The notes below the pieces were generated by a model that had not been told where the DNA came from, made no database searches, and saw nothing but the letters and a program-made list of their open reading frames with translations. Shown here piece by piece: positions 55,984-64,000 of a stretch of DNA of 64,000 bases. Position 1 is the stretch's first letter, and each line of letters begins with the position of its first letter. A program made the translations under genes and the position numbers. This DNA is from Pseudotabrizicola alkalilacus. Lineage in GTDB: Bacteria > Pseudomonadota > Alphaproteobacteria > Rhodobacterales > Rhodobacteraceae. The stretch covers positions 372,001-436,000 of the forward strand of contig NZ_QWEY01000002.1 in NCBI RefSeq assembly GCF_003443995.1. Reading direction: 5' to 3'.

Positions 55984-56883
55984 CTAGGCGTCGTTAAACA
56001 GCAAGGCGTGATGCGCCGCCGTTGCGGCCCGTGCGCCATCAGCGGCGGCAAACAGCGCGCCATACATCGGGCGGCACAGATCGCCCGCTGCAAATACTCC
56101 GGGCACAGAGGTGTTCTGCATCGGGTCCACGCTGACAAACGGGCCAGTCATGCCGTCCTCCATCCGGCAACCAAGCTGTGCTGCCAGATCACAGGACGGC
56201 TCGGATCGGGAGACCAGATAGACCACCGCCCGTTGCACCTCTTGCCCGTCTGCCAACAGCAGGGTCCGGGTCTGCCCCTCATCGCGGATCGCCGCAACCG
56301 GCAAGTCATAGACCGGAATACCCCATCCTGCCGCTTTGGCCCGCACCTCATCCGGCAGGGGGTGGCCGTTGCAGAACAGCGCCAGATCATGGGTCCAGTC
56401 GCGCAGCATGGTCAGGTGATGCGGCACGGCGGGGCCGGTCATCAGGATGCCGGTGGGCTGATCCGCCACTTCGTAGCCGTGGCAATAGGGGCATTGCATG
56501 GCCCATTGGCCCCAGCCTTCGGTCAGCCCCGGAATATCGGGCAGGATGTCGCGCATGCCATGGGCCAGAATGACCTTGGCCGCGCGCCACGCAGCCCCGG
56601 CCTGCAGCTCAAAACCGCCATCACGTGCGGTGATACTGGTGACCCGTGCCCGCTCGATCCGGGCGGTGGGATAGGCCAGCAGATCTGACTGCCCGCGCCG
56701 CTGCATCTCCGCCGGGGCCAGCCCATCCATGCCCAGAAAGCCGTGTCCTGCGTCGGCAAAGCGGTTGCGGGTCTGGCCTTCGTCAAACACCACCACCCGC
56801 CGCCGCGCCCGTGCCAGCATCAGCCCCGCCGCCAGCCCGGCAAAGCTGCCGCCCACGATTGCCACATCCATATCGTTGCCCAT
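55984..56883 (-). CDS. Thioredoxin reductase-like FAD/NAD(P) oxidoreductase
   Basis: A 299-residue flavoprotein related to thioredoxin reductase. FAD motif DVAIVGGSFAGLAAGLMLAR at the N-terminus; the redox pair is retained as CPYCHGYEV near 131-134; [14 protein letters not shown] closes the FAD site. Unlike TrxB, the NADPH half lacks the classic GGGNTAVE motif (TGPAVPHHL instead), so its partner is uncertain. It is divergent from an Rrf2 regulator and shares its operator. Confidence 0.8.
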   Translation of the reverse strand: MGNDMDVAIVGGSFAGLAAGLMLARARRRVVVFDEGQTRNRFADAGHGFLGMDGLAPAEMQRRGQSDLLAYPTARIERARVTSITARDGGFELQAGAAWRAAKVILAHGMRDILPDIPGLTEGWGQWAMQCPYCHGYEVADQPTGILMTGPAVPHHLTMLRDWTHDLALFCNGHPLPDEVRAKAAGWGIPVYDLPVAAIRDEGQTRTLLLADGQEVQRAVVYLVSRSEPSCDLAAQLGCRMEDGMTGPFVSVDPMQNTSVPGVFAAGDLCRPMYGALFAAADGARAATAAHHALLFNDA

Positions 56884-56907
56884 GCGTTTTCCTTGCGCTT
56901 TGCGAAT

Positions 56908-56930
56908 CATGTAACTATGATAGTTACATG
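56908..56930. promoter_or_regulatory. Perfect operator palindrome over the rrf2 start codon
   Basis: Arms CATGTAACTA (56908-56917) and TAGTTACATG (56921-56930) pair perfectly around a three-base centre. The second arm contains the rrf2 start codon. Binding there would block both translation start and transcription of the regulator and of the divergent flavoprotein gene. Confidence 0.7.
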
Positions 56931-57380
56931 AAACGAAACAACAAGCTCTCTCTCGCCCTGCACACGCTGGGCCATATGGCGGCGGCCCCGGATCAGGCGT
57001 TCACGTCTGAGGTGATTGCCGGGCACAACGCCACCAATCCGGTGGTGGTGCGGCGGGTGCTTGGCCTGCTGCGGGTGCAGGGGATCGTGGTGTCGGGCAA
57101 AGGCCATGCGGGTGGCTGGCGGCTGGCGAAACCGGCCGACAGCATCACCGTCGCCGATGTCTACGCCGCCATCGGCGCGCCGTTGATGACGGTGGAGCCG
57201 CTGGCGGCACCGGATGGCTGCGCCATCGTGGCGGCGCTGCACAGCACGATGACCAAAGCGGTGGCCGAGGCGGAAGCGGTGCTGCGCCGCCACTTTGCCC
57301 GGCGCACCATTGCCGATCTGGCGCAGGCCATGGTGCAGGGCGCAAAGAAAAAAGGCGATTTGCGCTTTCCCCCGCGCTGA
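56928..57380 (+). CDS. Rrf2 family transcriptional regulator
   Basis: A 150-residue regulator with a winged helix: KLSLALHTLGHMAAAPDQAF, VIAGHNATNPVVVRRVLGLL (recognition helix), VSGKGHAGGWRLAKP (wing). Rrf2 proteins sense redox or iron-sulfur state through cysteines; here only one Cys is present (Cys98, in DGCAIV), so no Fe-S cluster is expected and thiol modification is more plausible. Divergent from the thioredoxin-reductase-like gene. The ATG at 56928 lies inside its operator. Confidence 0.88.
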   Translation: MKRNNKLSLALHTLGHMAAAPDQAFTSEVIAGHNATNPVVVRRVLGLLRVQGIVVSGKGHAGGWRLAKPADSITVADVYAAIGAPLMTVEPLAAPDGCAIVAALHSTMTKAVAEAEAVLRRHFARRTIADLAQAMVQGAKKKGDLRFPPR

Positions 57381-57453
57381 TTCCCCGCTATAGCCCCCCG
57401 GTCGCGCCGCGCACCCTTGGAGGGCGGTGGACTTATTTATATGGAGAACTGCA

Positions 57454-58065
57454 ATGGCTGGTGAGATCCCTGATCTGATCGCCGAGGCACGTACGGGGAC
57501 AGGCAAGGGGGCCGCCCGTCAAGCTCGTCGTGAGCAACTCGTGCCCGGTATTGTTTACGGTGGTGGTGTAGACCCGCAACCGATCAACATCAAATACAAC
57601 TACCTTCTGACCAAACTGCGCAAAGGACGTTTCCTTTCGACGTTGTTCAACCTGAAAGTTGAAGGTCAGGAAGACGTCCGCGTGATCTGCCGCGGTGTGC
57701 AGCGCGATGTGGTCAAGGATCTTCCGACCCACGTCGACCTGATGCGCCTGCGTCGCACCTCGCGGATCAATCTGTTCATTCACGTGAACTTTGAGAATCA
57801 GGACAAGGCCCCCGGCCTGAAGCGCGGCGGCACGCTGACCGTGGTGCGTCAGGAAGTCGAACTGGAAGTGACCGCAGGGGATATCCCGGATCACATCACG
57901 GTTGACCTGACCGGCAAGAACATCGGCGACGTCATCCACATCGACGACGTTGTGCTGCCCGAAGGCGTCAAGCCCTCGATCCAGCGGAACTTTGTCATCG
58001 CCAACATCGCGGCCCCGTCGGGCCTGCGGTCGGAAGACAACGCGGACGACGCTGCAGAAGAGTGA
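57454..58065 (+). CDS. rplY: 50S ribosomal protein L25/Ctc
   Basis: A 203-residue L25 of the long Ctc type: 5S rRNA-binding domain ending near residue 95 and a C-terminal TL5 domain. [20 protein letters not shown] is the L25 core; [20 protein letters not shown] and [11 protein letters not shown] are typical. Start at 57454 (MAGEIPDL); the upstream ATG at 57427 is a longer alternative. Normally followed by pth; here an antisense glycosyltransferase lies between. Confidence 0.95.
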   Translation: MAGEIPDLIAEARTGTGKGAARQARREQLVPGIVYGGGVDPQPINIKYNYLLTKLRKGRFLSTLFNLKVEGQEDVRVICRGVQRDVVKDLPTHVDLMRLRRTSRINLFIHVNFENQDKAPGLKRGGTLTVVRQEVELEVTAGDIPDHITVDLTGKNIGDVIHIDDVVLPEGVKPSIQRNFVIANIAAPSGLRSEDNADDAAEE

Positions 58066-58102
58066 TCTTTGGCCTTCGGGCCTGAAGGTCGCAACAGACA
58101 AG

Positions 58103-58138
58103 GGCGCGGCAGGGAAACCTGCCGCGCCTTTCAGTTTT
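58103..58138 (+). terminator. Intrinsic terminator after rplY
   Basis: GGCGCGGCAGG, GAAA tetraloop, CCTGCCGCGCC, then TTTCAGTTTT. It also overlaps the 3' end of the convergent glycosyltransferase gene. Confidence 0.8.
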
Positions 58139-59120
58139 GAGCAGCCAATGCAAGATGATGCGCATGGCGCGGGTCATCCCCTGCGAGTCTTCCAGCCTTG
58201 GCCGCCAGCCGCGCCACATAATCCGCGCAGCACAGGTGATGCAGGCGGGCGACATCGGGCAGGGCCATGAGCGCGGCATGGGCGGCATCGAACGCAGCCG
58301 CATGGCGCAGGGCGCTGTCATCGAAAACCTCGTTGCGGTTGTAGCGGTCAAAGAAGCTGTCAGTGTAGCGATCCTTGCCCGCGACCGAAGACAGCGTGCC
58401 CTTTTTCAGCCCGAAGCTTTCCTCGGACCGGATCATGTAATGGTTCATCTGCGCGGTCGCATGGCTGACCCGCGCCATCGGCACCCGGCGCATGTAATCG
58501 CCGTCCGGGGTCCATTCCGGCAGGGCGTCGCCATCGGCATTGACCCAAGCCATGCCGTCTTGCCCCCAGCGTCCCGCATGGCGTGGTAGCAGCCGCTTTG
58601 GCCCATGCTCCCCCAACCGGCGGAACCAGCCCGGTTGCGCATGGATCGTCTTGATCCAGGTCGAGGGGAAGTCGCGGCTTTCACTGGTGCGCAGGAACTG
58701 GCGGTGGACCAGCCCATCCTCCCACGCGATGCGTCCCCCAGTGCCAAACACCCGCCAGTTGATCGCCATGCCAAGGAATCCGGCATCATCAGGGATCAGA
58801 TCGGTGACCCGGCCCGCGCCCCGGTGGATCACCAGAAACTCATCCACATCACAGACCAGCACCCAATCGGCGCCGCTGACCTGTGGCAGCGCCTTTGCCG
58901 CCTCCAGCTTGCGGGCGCAGATGTTGGTGCCGTCGGGGACGTCGTGGCGCAGGTGGGTCACACCTGCGGGGGCCATGGCATCGAGCAATTCGGGCGAATG
59001 ATCGGTGCAGTCATTGGTCACCACCACAATATCGGTGAACCCCAGATGCCGATACCACGCCACCCATTCCACCAGAAACGGCCCTTCGTTGCGGACAGAA
59101 CAGACAACGGCAAAGCGCAT
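58131..59120 (-). CDS. Glycosyltransferase family 2-like protein
   Basis: A 329-residue protein. MRFAVVCSVRNEGPFLVEWV is the nucleotide-sugar fold start of the GT2_4/DUF4922-type family, and VCDVDEFLVI gives the DxD metal site at 91-93. The end RHAHHLALAAQN is uncharacteristic. Substrate unknown. The gene lies antisense between rplY and pth, two genes that are usually neighbours. Confidence 0.78.
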   Translation of the reverse strand: MRFAVVCSVRNEGPFLVEWVAWYRHLGFTDIVVVTNDCTDHSPELLDAMAPAGVTHLRHDVPDGTNICARKLEAAKALPQVSGADWVLVCDVDEFLVIHRGAGRVTDLIPDDAGFLGMAINWRVFGTGGRIAWEDGLVHRQFLRTSESRDFPSTWIKTIHAQPGWFRRLGEHGPKRLLPRHAGRWGQDGMAWVNADGDALPEWTPDGDYMRRVPMARVSHATAQMNHYMIRSEESFGLKKGTLSSVAGKDRYTDSFFDRYNRNEVFDDSALRHAAAFDAAHAALMALPDVARLHHLCCADYVARLAAKAGRLAGDDPRHAHHLALAAQN

Positions 59121-59195
59121 GATGGCTCCCTTTTCCTGCCCGATGCTTGACGGCTGCCGCCGGCTTCGTCAAGGAAGGGGCAACAGGAGAGCGCA

Positions 59196-59903
59196 ATGAA
59201 ACTGCTTGTAGGTCTTGGCAATCCGGGTGCGAAATACGCGGGCAACCGACACAATATCGGATTCATGGCGGTGGACCGGATCACGGCGGACCATGGTTTT
59301 GGCCCGTGGAAACCGGCGTTCAAGGGCGAGGTGGCCGAGGGGCGGCTGGGCGATGAAAAGGTGCTGGCGCTGAAACCCGGCACCTTCATGAACCTGTCGG
59401 GCCAGTCGGTGCAGGCGGCAATGGCGTTCTACAAGCTGGCACTGACCGATATCACCGTGTTTCATGACGAGCTGGACCTCGCCCCCGGCAAATGCCGGAT
59501 CAAGCAGGGCGGTGGCCATGCCGGGCACAACGGGCTGCGCTCGATCAGTAGCACGGTCGGCGAAGGCTACGGCCGGGTGCGGCTTGGCATCGGCCATCCG
59601 GGGCACAAGGATGCGGTGGCGGCTTACGTGCTGCACGATTTCGCCAAGGCGGATCAGGACTGGCTGGAGGATCTGCTGCGTGGGCTGTCGGATGGTGCGG
59701 CGCATCTGGCGGCAGGGGACGGGCCGAAATTCCTGAACGCGGTCGCCCTGAGGGTGGCCCCACCCCGGTCGTCGGACAAAGCGAGGCCCGAGGCCAAACG
59801 GGAGCCCAAGTCGGACGCCCAACCCGAGGCCAAACCGGCACCCGCCGCCGAGGAAACCGACAGCCGCAGCCCGATGCAGAAACTTCTGGACCGGTTTCGC
59901 TAG
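59196..59903 (+). CDS. pth: Peptidyl-tRNA hydrolase
   Basis: Releases tRNA from stalled peptidyl-tRNA; 235 residues. VGLGNPGAKYAGNRHNIGFM with the catalytic His at 19, TVFHDELDLAPGKCRIKQGG and GGHAGHNGLRSI are the family blocks. The C-terminal 45 residues are a Pro/Lys/Glu-rich tail absent in shorter orthologues. It is separated from rplY by an antisense glycosyltransferase gene. Confidence 0.95.
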   Translation: MKLLVGLGNPGAKYAGNRHNIGFMAVDRITADHGFGPWKPAFKGEVAEGRLGDEKVLALKPGTFMNLSGQSVQAAMAFYKLALTDITVFHDELDLAPGKCRIKQGGGHAGHNGLRSISSTVGEGYGRVRLGIGHPGHKDAVAAYVLHDFAKADQDWLEDLLRGLSDGAAHLAAGDGPKFLNAVALRVAPPRSSDKARPEAKREPKSDAQPEAKPAPAAEETDSRSPMQKLLDRFR

Positions 59904-59924
59904 CGACACGGGCAGAAGCGCTCC

Positions 59925-59952
59925 GCGCGGGAGTATTTGGAAAGCAGCAAGC
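59925..59952 (+). repeat. Partial REP-like element after pth
   Basis: The 20-base tail GAGTATTTGGAAAGCAGCAA (59931-59950) with a short remnant of the GC-rich part (CTCCGCGCGG) before it. It sits 27 bases past pth and 60 bases before the peptidase gene; the GC palindrome is lost. Confidence 0.65.
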
Positions 59953-60011
59953 CCATGGGGTGTGGACCTTTGCGGCTGGCGTGCCTAGCTATTGGGGCAA
60001 AGGAGACCCCC

Positions 60012-62027
60012 ATGACCGTTTTTGCACAAGACTGGACCACGCCCTTTGGCTTGCCGCCGTTTGACCTGATCCGGGACGAAGATTTCGCGCCCGCGTTTGA
60101 CGCGGCCTTGGCCGAGGCGCGGACGAATATCGCAGCGATCGCCGACAACGCTGACGCGCCGACCTTTGCCAATGTGATCGACGCGCTGGAGCTGGCCGAG
60201 GGCGGGTTGGACCGGGTGGCGGGGGTGTTCTACAACCTTGCCGGGGCAGATTCGAACGAGGCGCGTGAGGCGCTGATGCGCGATCTGGCCCCGAAGATGA
60301 GCGCGTTTTCCTCGGAAGTGTCGAACAACAAGGCGCTTTTTGCCCGGATCGAGTCGCTGTGGGCCACGCGCGACGCGCTGGACCTGACGCCCGAGCAGAT
60401 GCGGGTGCTGACGCTGTATCGCCAGATGTTCGTCCGCTCCGGCGCGCAGCTGGAGGGCGATGCGGCGGCGCGGTTGACGGCGGTGAAATCGCGGCTGGCG
60501 GTTCTGGGCACCCAGTTCAGCCAGAACCTGCTGGCGGATGAGCGTGAGTGGTTCATGCCGCTGGACGAGGCCGATCTGGAAGGGTTGCCGGAATTTGTGG
60601 TGGCCAGCGCCCGCGCGGCGGGGCAGGAGCGTGACGCCGGCGGGCCGGTTGTGACCCTCAACCGCTCGCTGATCGTACCGTTCCTGCAATTCTCGCCGCG
60701 CCGCGCGTTGCGCAAGCAGGCCTATGAGGCTTGGGGCGCGCGCGGAGCCAATGGCAACGCCCATGACAACCGGGGGATTGCGGCGGAAATCCTGGCATTG
60801 CGCGACGAGCGGGCAAAGCTTTTGGGCTATGCCAGTTTTGCCGATTACAAGCTGGAGCCGGAGATGGCGAAAACCCCGGCGGCGGTGCGCGATCTGCTGC
60901 TGCGGGTCTGGCAGCCTGCGCGGGCAAAGGCCGGGGCGGATGCAACGATGCTGGAGGCGATGCTGCTGGCCGATGGCATCTCCGGACCGCTGGAGCCGTG
61001 GGACTGGCGCTATTACAGCGAAAAACGCCGCCGCGCCGAGCATGATCTGGATGAGGCCGCGCTGAAACCCTATCTCTCGCTCGATGCGATGCTGGCGGCG
61101 CAGTTCGACTGCGCCAACCGGCTGTTCGGGCTGGAGTTCCGTGAACTTGAGGGGCCGTTCTATCACCCGGATGTGCGCGGCTGGGAAGTGACCCGGAATG
61201 GTGCGCATGTGGCGGTGTTCCTGGGCGATTACTTTGCCCGCGGGTCAAAGCGCTCCGGCGCCTGGTGCTCGGCCATGCGCTCGCAGCGCAAGCTGGGCGG
61301 TGAGGTGCGCCCCATCGTCGTCAACGTCTGCAACTTCGCCAAGGGTGATCCGGCGCTGCTGTCTTATGATGATGCGCGGACCCTGTTCCATGAATTCGGC
61401 CATGCCCTGCATCAGATGCTGTCGGATGTGACCTATGGCTTCATCTCGGGCACCTCGGTCGCGCGTGACTTTGTGGAGCTGCCGAGCCAGCTTTATGAGC
61501 ATTGGCTGGAGGTGCCTGCGGTGCTGGAGCAGCACGCCCGGCACTGGCAAACGGGCGAGCCGATGCCTGCGGACATGCTGGCGCGTCTGCTGGCGGCAAG
61601 TACCTATGATCAGGGCTTTTCCACCGTGGAATTCGTGGCCTCTGCGCTTGTCGATCTGGAGTTCCATGAGAGCCCGCCCCCCGCCGATCCGATGCAGAAG
61701 CAGGCCGAGGTGCTGGAGGCGCTGGGGATGCCCCGGGCGATCCGGATGCGGCATGCGACCCCGCATTTCGCCCATATCTTCACCGGCGACGGCTATTCCT
61801 CCGGCTACTATTCCTACATGTGGTCTGAGGTGATGGATGCCGATGCCTTTGCCGCCTTTGAAGAGGCGGGCGATGCCTTTGATCCGGCCACTGCGGCGCG
61901 GCTTGAGCGGTTCATTCTGGCCGCTGGCGGGTCGGAGGAGGCCGAGCAGCTGTACCTGCAGTTCCGGGGCAAGATGCCGGGGGTGGAGGCTTTGCTGAAG
62001 GGCCGGGGCTTGCTGGAGGAGGTCTGA
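60012..62027 (+). CDS. M3 family metallopeptidase (oligopeptidase A-like)
   Basis: A 671-residue zinc endopeptidase acting on short peptides in the cytoplasm. The zinc motif is HEFGH at about 460-464 (LFHEFGHALHQML) with the downstream Glu in DFVELPSQLYEHW. Start MTVFAQDWTTPFGLPPFDLI at 60012 is preceded by AGGAG; the longer frame from 59937 is non-coding. Dcp or PrlC would both fit; I leave the symbol open. Confidence 0.93.
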   Translation: MTVFAQDWTTPFGLPPFDLIRDEDFAPAFDAALAEARTNIAAIADNADAPTFANVIDALELAEGGLDRVAGVFYNLAGADSNEAREALMRDLAPKMSAFSSEVSNNKALFARIESLWATRDALDLTPEQMRVLTLYRQMFVRSGAQLEGDAAARLTAVKSRLAVLGTQFSQNLLADEREWFMPLDEADLEGLPEFVVASARAAGQERDAGGPVVTLNRSLIVPFLQFSPRRALRKQAYEAWGARGANGNAHDNRGIAAEILALRDERAKLLGYASFADYKLEPEMAKTPAAVRDLLLRVWQPARAKAGADATMLEAMLLADGISGPLEPWDWRYYSEKRRRAEHDLDEAALKPYLSLDAMLAAQFDCANRLFGLEFRELEGPFYHPDVRGWEVTRNGAHVAVFLGDYFARGSKRSGAWCSAMRSQRKLGGEVRPIVVNVCNFAKGDPALLSYDDARTLFHEFGHALHQMLSDVTYGFISGTSVARDFVELPSQLYEHWLEVPAVLEQHARHWQTGEPMPADMLARLLAASTYDQGFSTVEFVASALVDLEFHESPPPADPMQKQAEVLEALGMPRAIRMRHATPHFAHIFTGDGYSSGYYSYMWSEVMDADAFAAFEEAGDAFDPATAARLERFILAAGGSEEAEQLYLQFRGKMPGVEALLKGRGLLEEV

Positions 62028-62123
62028 CCGCTCAGGGCTTCCCCCTGTGTTACAAGTCATCAAACCAAATGAAATCAAAGGCTTGATTCTGCCAAGTTAA
62101 GTCTTTCTTCATCTTCTGGGGAA

Positions 62124-62262
62124 AGGGGGCGCTGCCCCCTTGGGCCTTTGGCCCATCCCCCGGAGTATTTCAAAAGCAGCAATTCAGCAGGGACAGACTT
62201 TGCATTGCTGCTTTCTCAATACTCCGGGGGGGCCGAAGGCGGGGGGCAGCGCCCCCTGATCC
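62124..62262. repeat. Inverted pair of REP-like elements
   Basis: Left copy 62124-62183: GGGGGCGCTGCCCCC hairpin, second hairpin GGGCCTTTGGCCC, then CCCCCGGAGTATTT and the 20-base tail at 62163-62182. Right copy in reverse: tail at 62224-62205, then GGCCGAAGGC and GGGGGGCAGCGCCCCC at 62229-62257. The two tails face each other 22 bases apart, so the unit resembles an E. coli BIME. It fills the space between the peptidase and the AraC-type gene. Confidence 0.75.
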
Positions 62263-62264
62263 CG

Positions 62265-63239
62265 CTAATGCCGGAGCGACGCCGGAGGATGGCCGAAGGC
62301 GCGGCGGAAGGCGCGGGACAGGGTGGCGGGGCTGGAAAAGCCGCAGCGCAGGGCGATTTCGGCCAAGGGATGTGTGGTGTCGGTCAGCATCCGGCGGGCG
62401 GCGGCGAGGCGGAGCGACAGGGCATGTGCGCCCGGCGTGGTGCCAAGGCTTTGGCGGAACAGGCTTTCCAGACGACGGGCTGACAGGCCGACGCTGGCGG
62501 CGAGCGCCGCCATCGGTTCGGGCGCATCGAGGCTGGCCTCCATCCGGGCCAGCACGCGGGCCACGCGCGGATCGAGCGCCGGGTCCAAGGTCAGCGGGCC
62601 GGGCGGGGGAGCGATCTGGGCGGCATGGCCGGGGCGTGGAGGTTGCAGGAAACTTTGTGCCACCTGACGCGCGACGCCTGCGCCGTGGCGGGCGCGGATC
62701 AGGTGCAGCATCAGGTCATAGGCGGGGGCAGCGCCGCCCGCTGTTATCCGGTTGCGGTCGATCACGTAGCGGTCGGGGCAGACGGTGACCTGCGGGTGCA
62801 GGTGGGCCAGATCCTCCAGATCCTCCCAATGCACGGTGGCGCGGTGGCCATCGAGCAGACCGGCGCGTGCCAGCACCCAAGGTGCGGCATCGACGCCGCC
62901 AATCGCGGCAAACTGATGCGCCATCCGGCGCAGGTCGCGGATCAGCGGCCGGGTGGCGACCTCTGCCAGACGATAGCCTGCGATCACCATCAGCAGCGTG
63001 GTGCCTTTGGCCGCGGCCAGCGGGCCGGAGGCGGGCAGTTCGATGCCGCAGGTCAAGGGTGCAGGCTGGCCATCGGGGGTGACGATGCGAAAGTGAAAGG
63101 CGTCGGTTCCCAACTGGCGGTTGGCATTGCGCAGCGGGTCGAGCACAGAAGCCACTTCCAGAATGGAGCAATGCGGCAGCACCAACACGGCGATGTCGAG
63201 CGGGCTTTGGGCCGGGGCAAAGAGGGCATTTTCCGTCAT
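62265..63239 (-). CDS. GlxA family AraC-type transcriptional regulator
   Basis: A 324-residue regulator with an N-terminal DJ-1/PfpI-like amidase domain (DIAVLVLPHCSILEVASVLDPL, then HFRIVTPDGQP) and a C-terminal AraC helix-turn-helix (PMAALAASVGLSARRLESLF; RCGFSSPATLSRAFRRAFGH). The organisation matches CdhR, activator of carnitine catabolism, and the divergent gene is a BKACE, so it likely controls that. Start at 63239 (MTENALFAPAQSPLDI). Confidence 0.85.
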   Translation of the reverse strand: MTENALFAPAQSPLDIAVLVLPHCSILEVASVLDPLRNANRQLGTDAFHFRIVTPDGQPAPLTCGIELPASGPLAAAKGTTLLMVIAGYRLAEVATRPLIRDLRRMAHQFAAIGGVDAAPWVLARAGLLDGHRATVHWEDLEDLAHLHPQVTVCPDRYVIDRNRITAGGAAPAYDLMLHLIRARHGAGVARQVAQSFLQPPRPGHAAQIAPPPGPLTLDPALDPRVARVLARMEASLDAPEPMAALAASVGLSARRLESLFRQSLGTTPGAHALSLRLAAARRMLTDTTHPLAEIALRCGFSSPATLSRAFRRAFGHPPASLRH

Positions 63240-63308
63240 GCTGATTTCGTAAATTGCAAAGCGCGGGCTGACAAGAGCGTTAAGCTGGCGGCAACAAAGG
63301 GGGATGCC

Positions 63309-64000
63309 ATGCCATTGACCATAAACCGCGAGGTTTTCATCACCTGTGCCGTGACCGGATCGGGGGCCACGCAAGACCGCAGCCCGCATGTGCCGCGCAG
63401 CCCGAAGCAGATTGCCGACTCTGCCATTGATGCCGCGAAGGCGGGGGCGGCGGTGGTGCATTGCCATGTGCGCGACCCCGAGACCGGCAAGCCGTCGCGC
63501 GCTTTGGCGCTGTACCGCGAAGTCACCGAGCGTATCCGCGATGCGGGCGAGGATGTGGTGCTGAACCTGACCGCCGGTATGGGCGGCGACATCTATTTCG
63601 AGGGCACCGAGGATATGGGCCGGATCGGGCCACGGTCCGACATGGCCGGGGCTGCCGAGCGGGTGGCGCATGTGGTGGACTGCCGCCCCGAGATCTGCAC
63701 GCTGGATTGCGGCACGATGAACTTCAACGAGGCCGATTATGTGATGGTCAACACGCCGGGCATGCTGCGCGACATGGCGCGTCGGATGACGGCGGCGGGC
63801 GTGCGGATCGAGATTGAGGCGTTTGACACCGGGCATCTGTGGCTGGCGAAAGAACTGGTGCGTGAGGGCGTGATCCCCGAGCCGGTGCTGGTGCAACTGT
63901 GCATGGGCGTGCCCTGGGGCGCGCCGGATGATCTCAACACCTTCATGGCGATGGTCAACAATGTGCCCGCCGGTTGGCACTGGTCGGCCTTTGCCCTTGG
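63309..64000 (+). CDS. Beta-keto acid cleavage enzyme (BKACE, DUF849), partial
   Basis: The first 230 residues of a zinc-dependent enzyme that condenses beta-keto acids with acetyl-CoA. FITCAVTGSGATQDRSPHVP, VVHCHVRDPETGKPSRAL (zinc-binding His), ICTLDCGTMNF and EIEAFDTGHLWLAKELVREG are family marks. The sequence is closest in memory to 3-dehydrocarnitine cleavage enzymes, and the divergent GlxA-type regulator supports carnitine breakdown. It runs off the right edge of the window. Confidence 0.85.
   Translation, partial: MPLTINREVFITCAVTGSGATQDRSPHVPRSPKQIADSAIDAAKAGAAVVHCHVRDPETGKPSRALALYREVTERIRDAGEDVVLNLTAGMGGDIYFEGTEDMGRIGPRSDMAGAAERVAHVVDCRPEICTLDCGTMNFNEADYVMVNTPGMLRDMARRMTAAGVRIEIEAFDTGHLWLAKELVREGVIPEPVLVQLCMGVPWGAPDDLNTFMAMVNNVPAGWHWSAFAL

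Overview
The window is chromosomal DNA of a GC-rich alphaproteobacterium, most probably a member of the Rhodobacteraceae/Paracoccaceae. Supporting signs are a class I lysyl-tRNA synthetase, a B12-dependent ribonucleotide reductase, DUF1489 and DUF1150 family proteins, a fused ATP sulfurylase/APS kinase, a Ctc-type L25, a Hint-domain protein and a GlcDEF operon. I do not name a genus.

Layout. 1-3.8 kb: the 3' operon end xdhA-xdhB (xanthine dehydrogenase, minus strand, xdhB cut by the window edge). Each of the two genes carries an in-frame copy of a palindromic repeat. 4.0-7.4 kb: dnaE. 7.5-10.9 kb: a DUF2513 gene, a DUF1489 gene and nrdJ. 10.9-13.1 kb: an accessory patch with a decayed IS21 istA, a 25-residue membrane peptide, a truncated REP-associated transposase and an unknown AT-rich gene. 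13.1-22.7 kb: housekeeping genes (ettA, nadD, dacB, lysS, purEK, hsp20 with its DUF1150 partner). 22.6-30.3 kb: a Hint protein, a glycosyltransferase, sat-cysC, a peroxiredoxin-like/2-oxoglutarate oxygenase fusion, trxB and an Lrp regulator. 30.3-30.9 kb: a candidate small RNA with its own promoter and terminator, and a 48-residue protein. 31-35.3 kb: lgt-midA-pgeF operon, ubiK, a lytic transglycosylase and tRNA-Glu. 35.3-36.8 kb: a small foreign patch downstream of the tRNA with a DUF3800 gene interrupted by one stop codon. 36.8-43.5 kb: a four-gene MoxR/DUF58/BatA-like operon with overlapping start and stop codons. 44.3-48.3 kb: glcDEF. 48.3-54.8 kb: a small envelope protein, a trypsin-like protease, a second hsp20, ychF, trpA, argC and lldD. 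54.8-64 kb: an MFS transporter, an Rrf2 regulator divergent from a thioredoxin-reductase-like flavoprotein, rplY and pth separated by an antisense glycosyltransferase, an M3 peptidase, and a GlxA/AraC regulator divergent from a beta-keto acid cleavage enzyme (cut by the right edge).

Working connections. Glycolate (glcDEF) and L-lactate (lldD) oxidation, purine catabolism (xdhAB) and probable carnitine breakdown (regulator plus BKACE) point to a heterotroph using small organic acids and nitrogenous compounds. Both small heat-shock genes have sigma32-like promoters. The most distinctive signal is a family of GC-rich palindromes. It occurs between genes, in one place as an inverted pair, and also inside the xdhA and xdhB reading frames, on the same segment as a broken RAYT transposase of the kind that mobilises REP elements in other bacteria.
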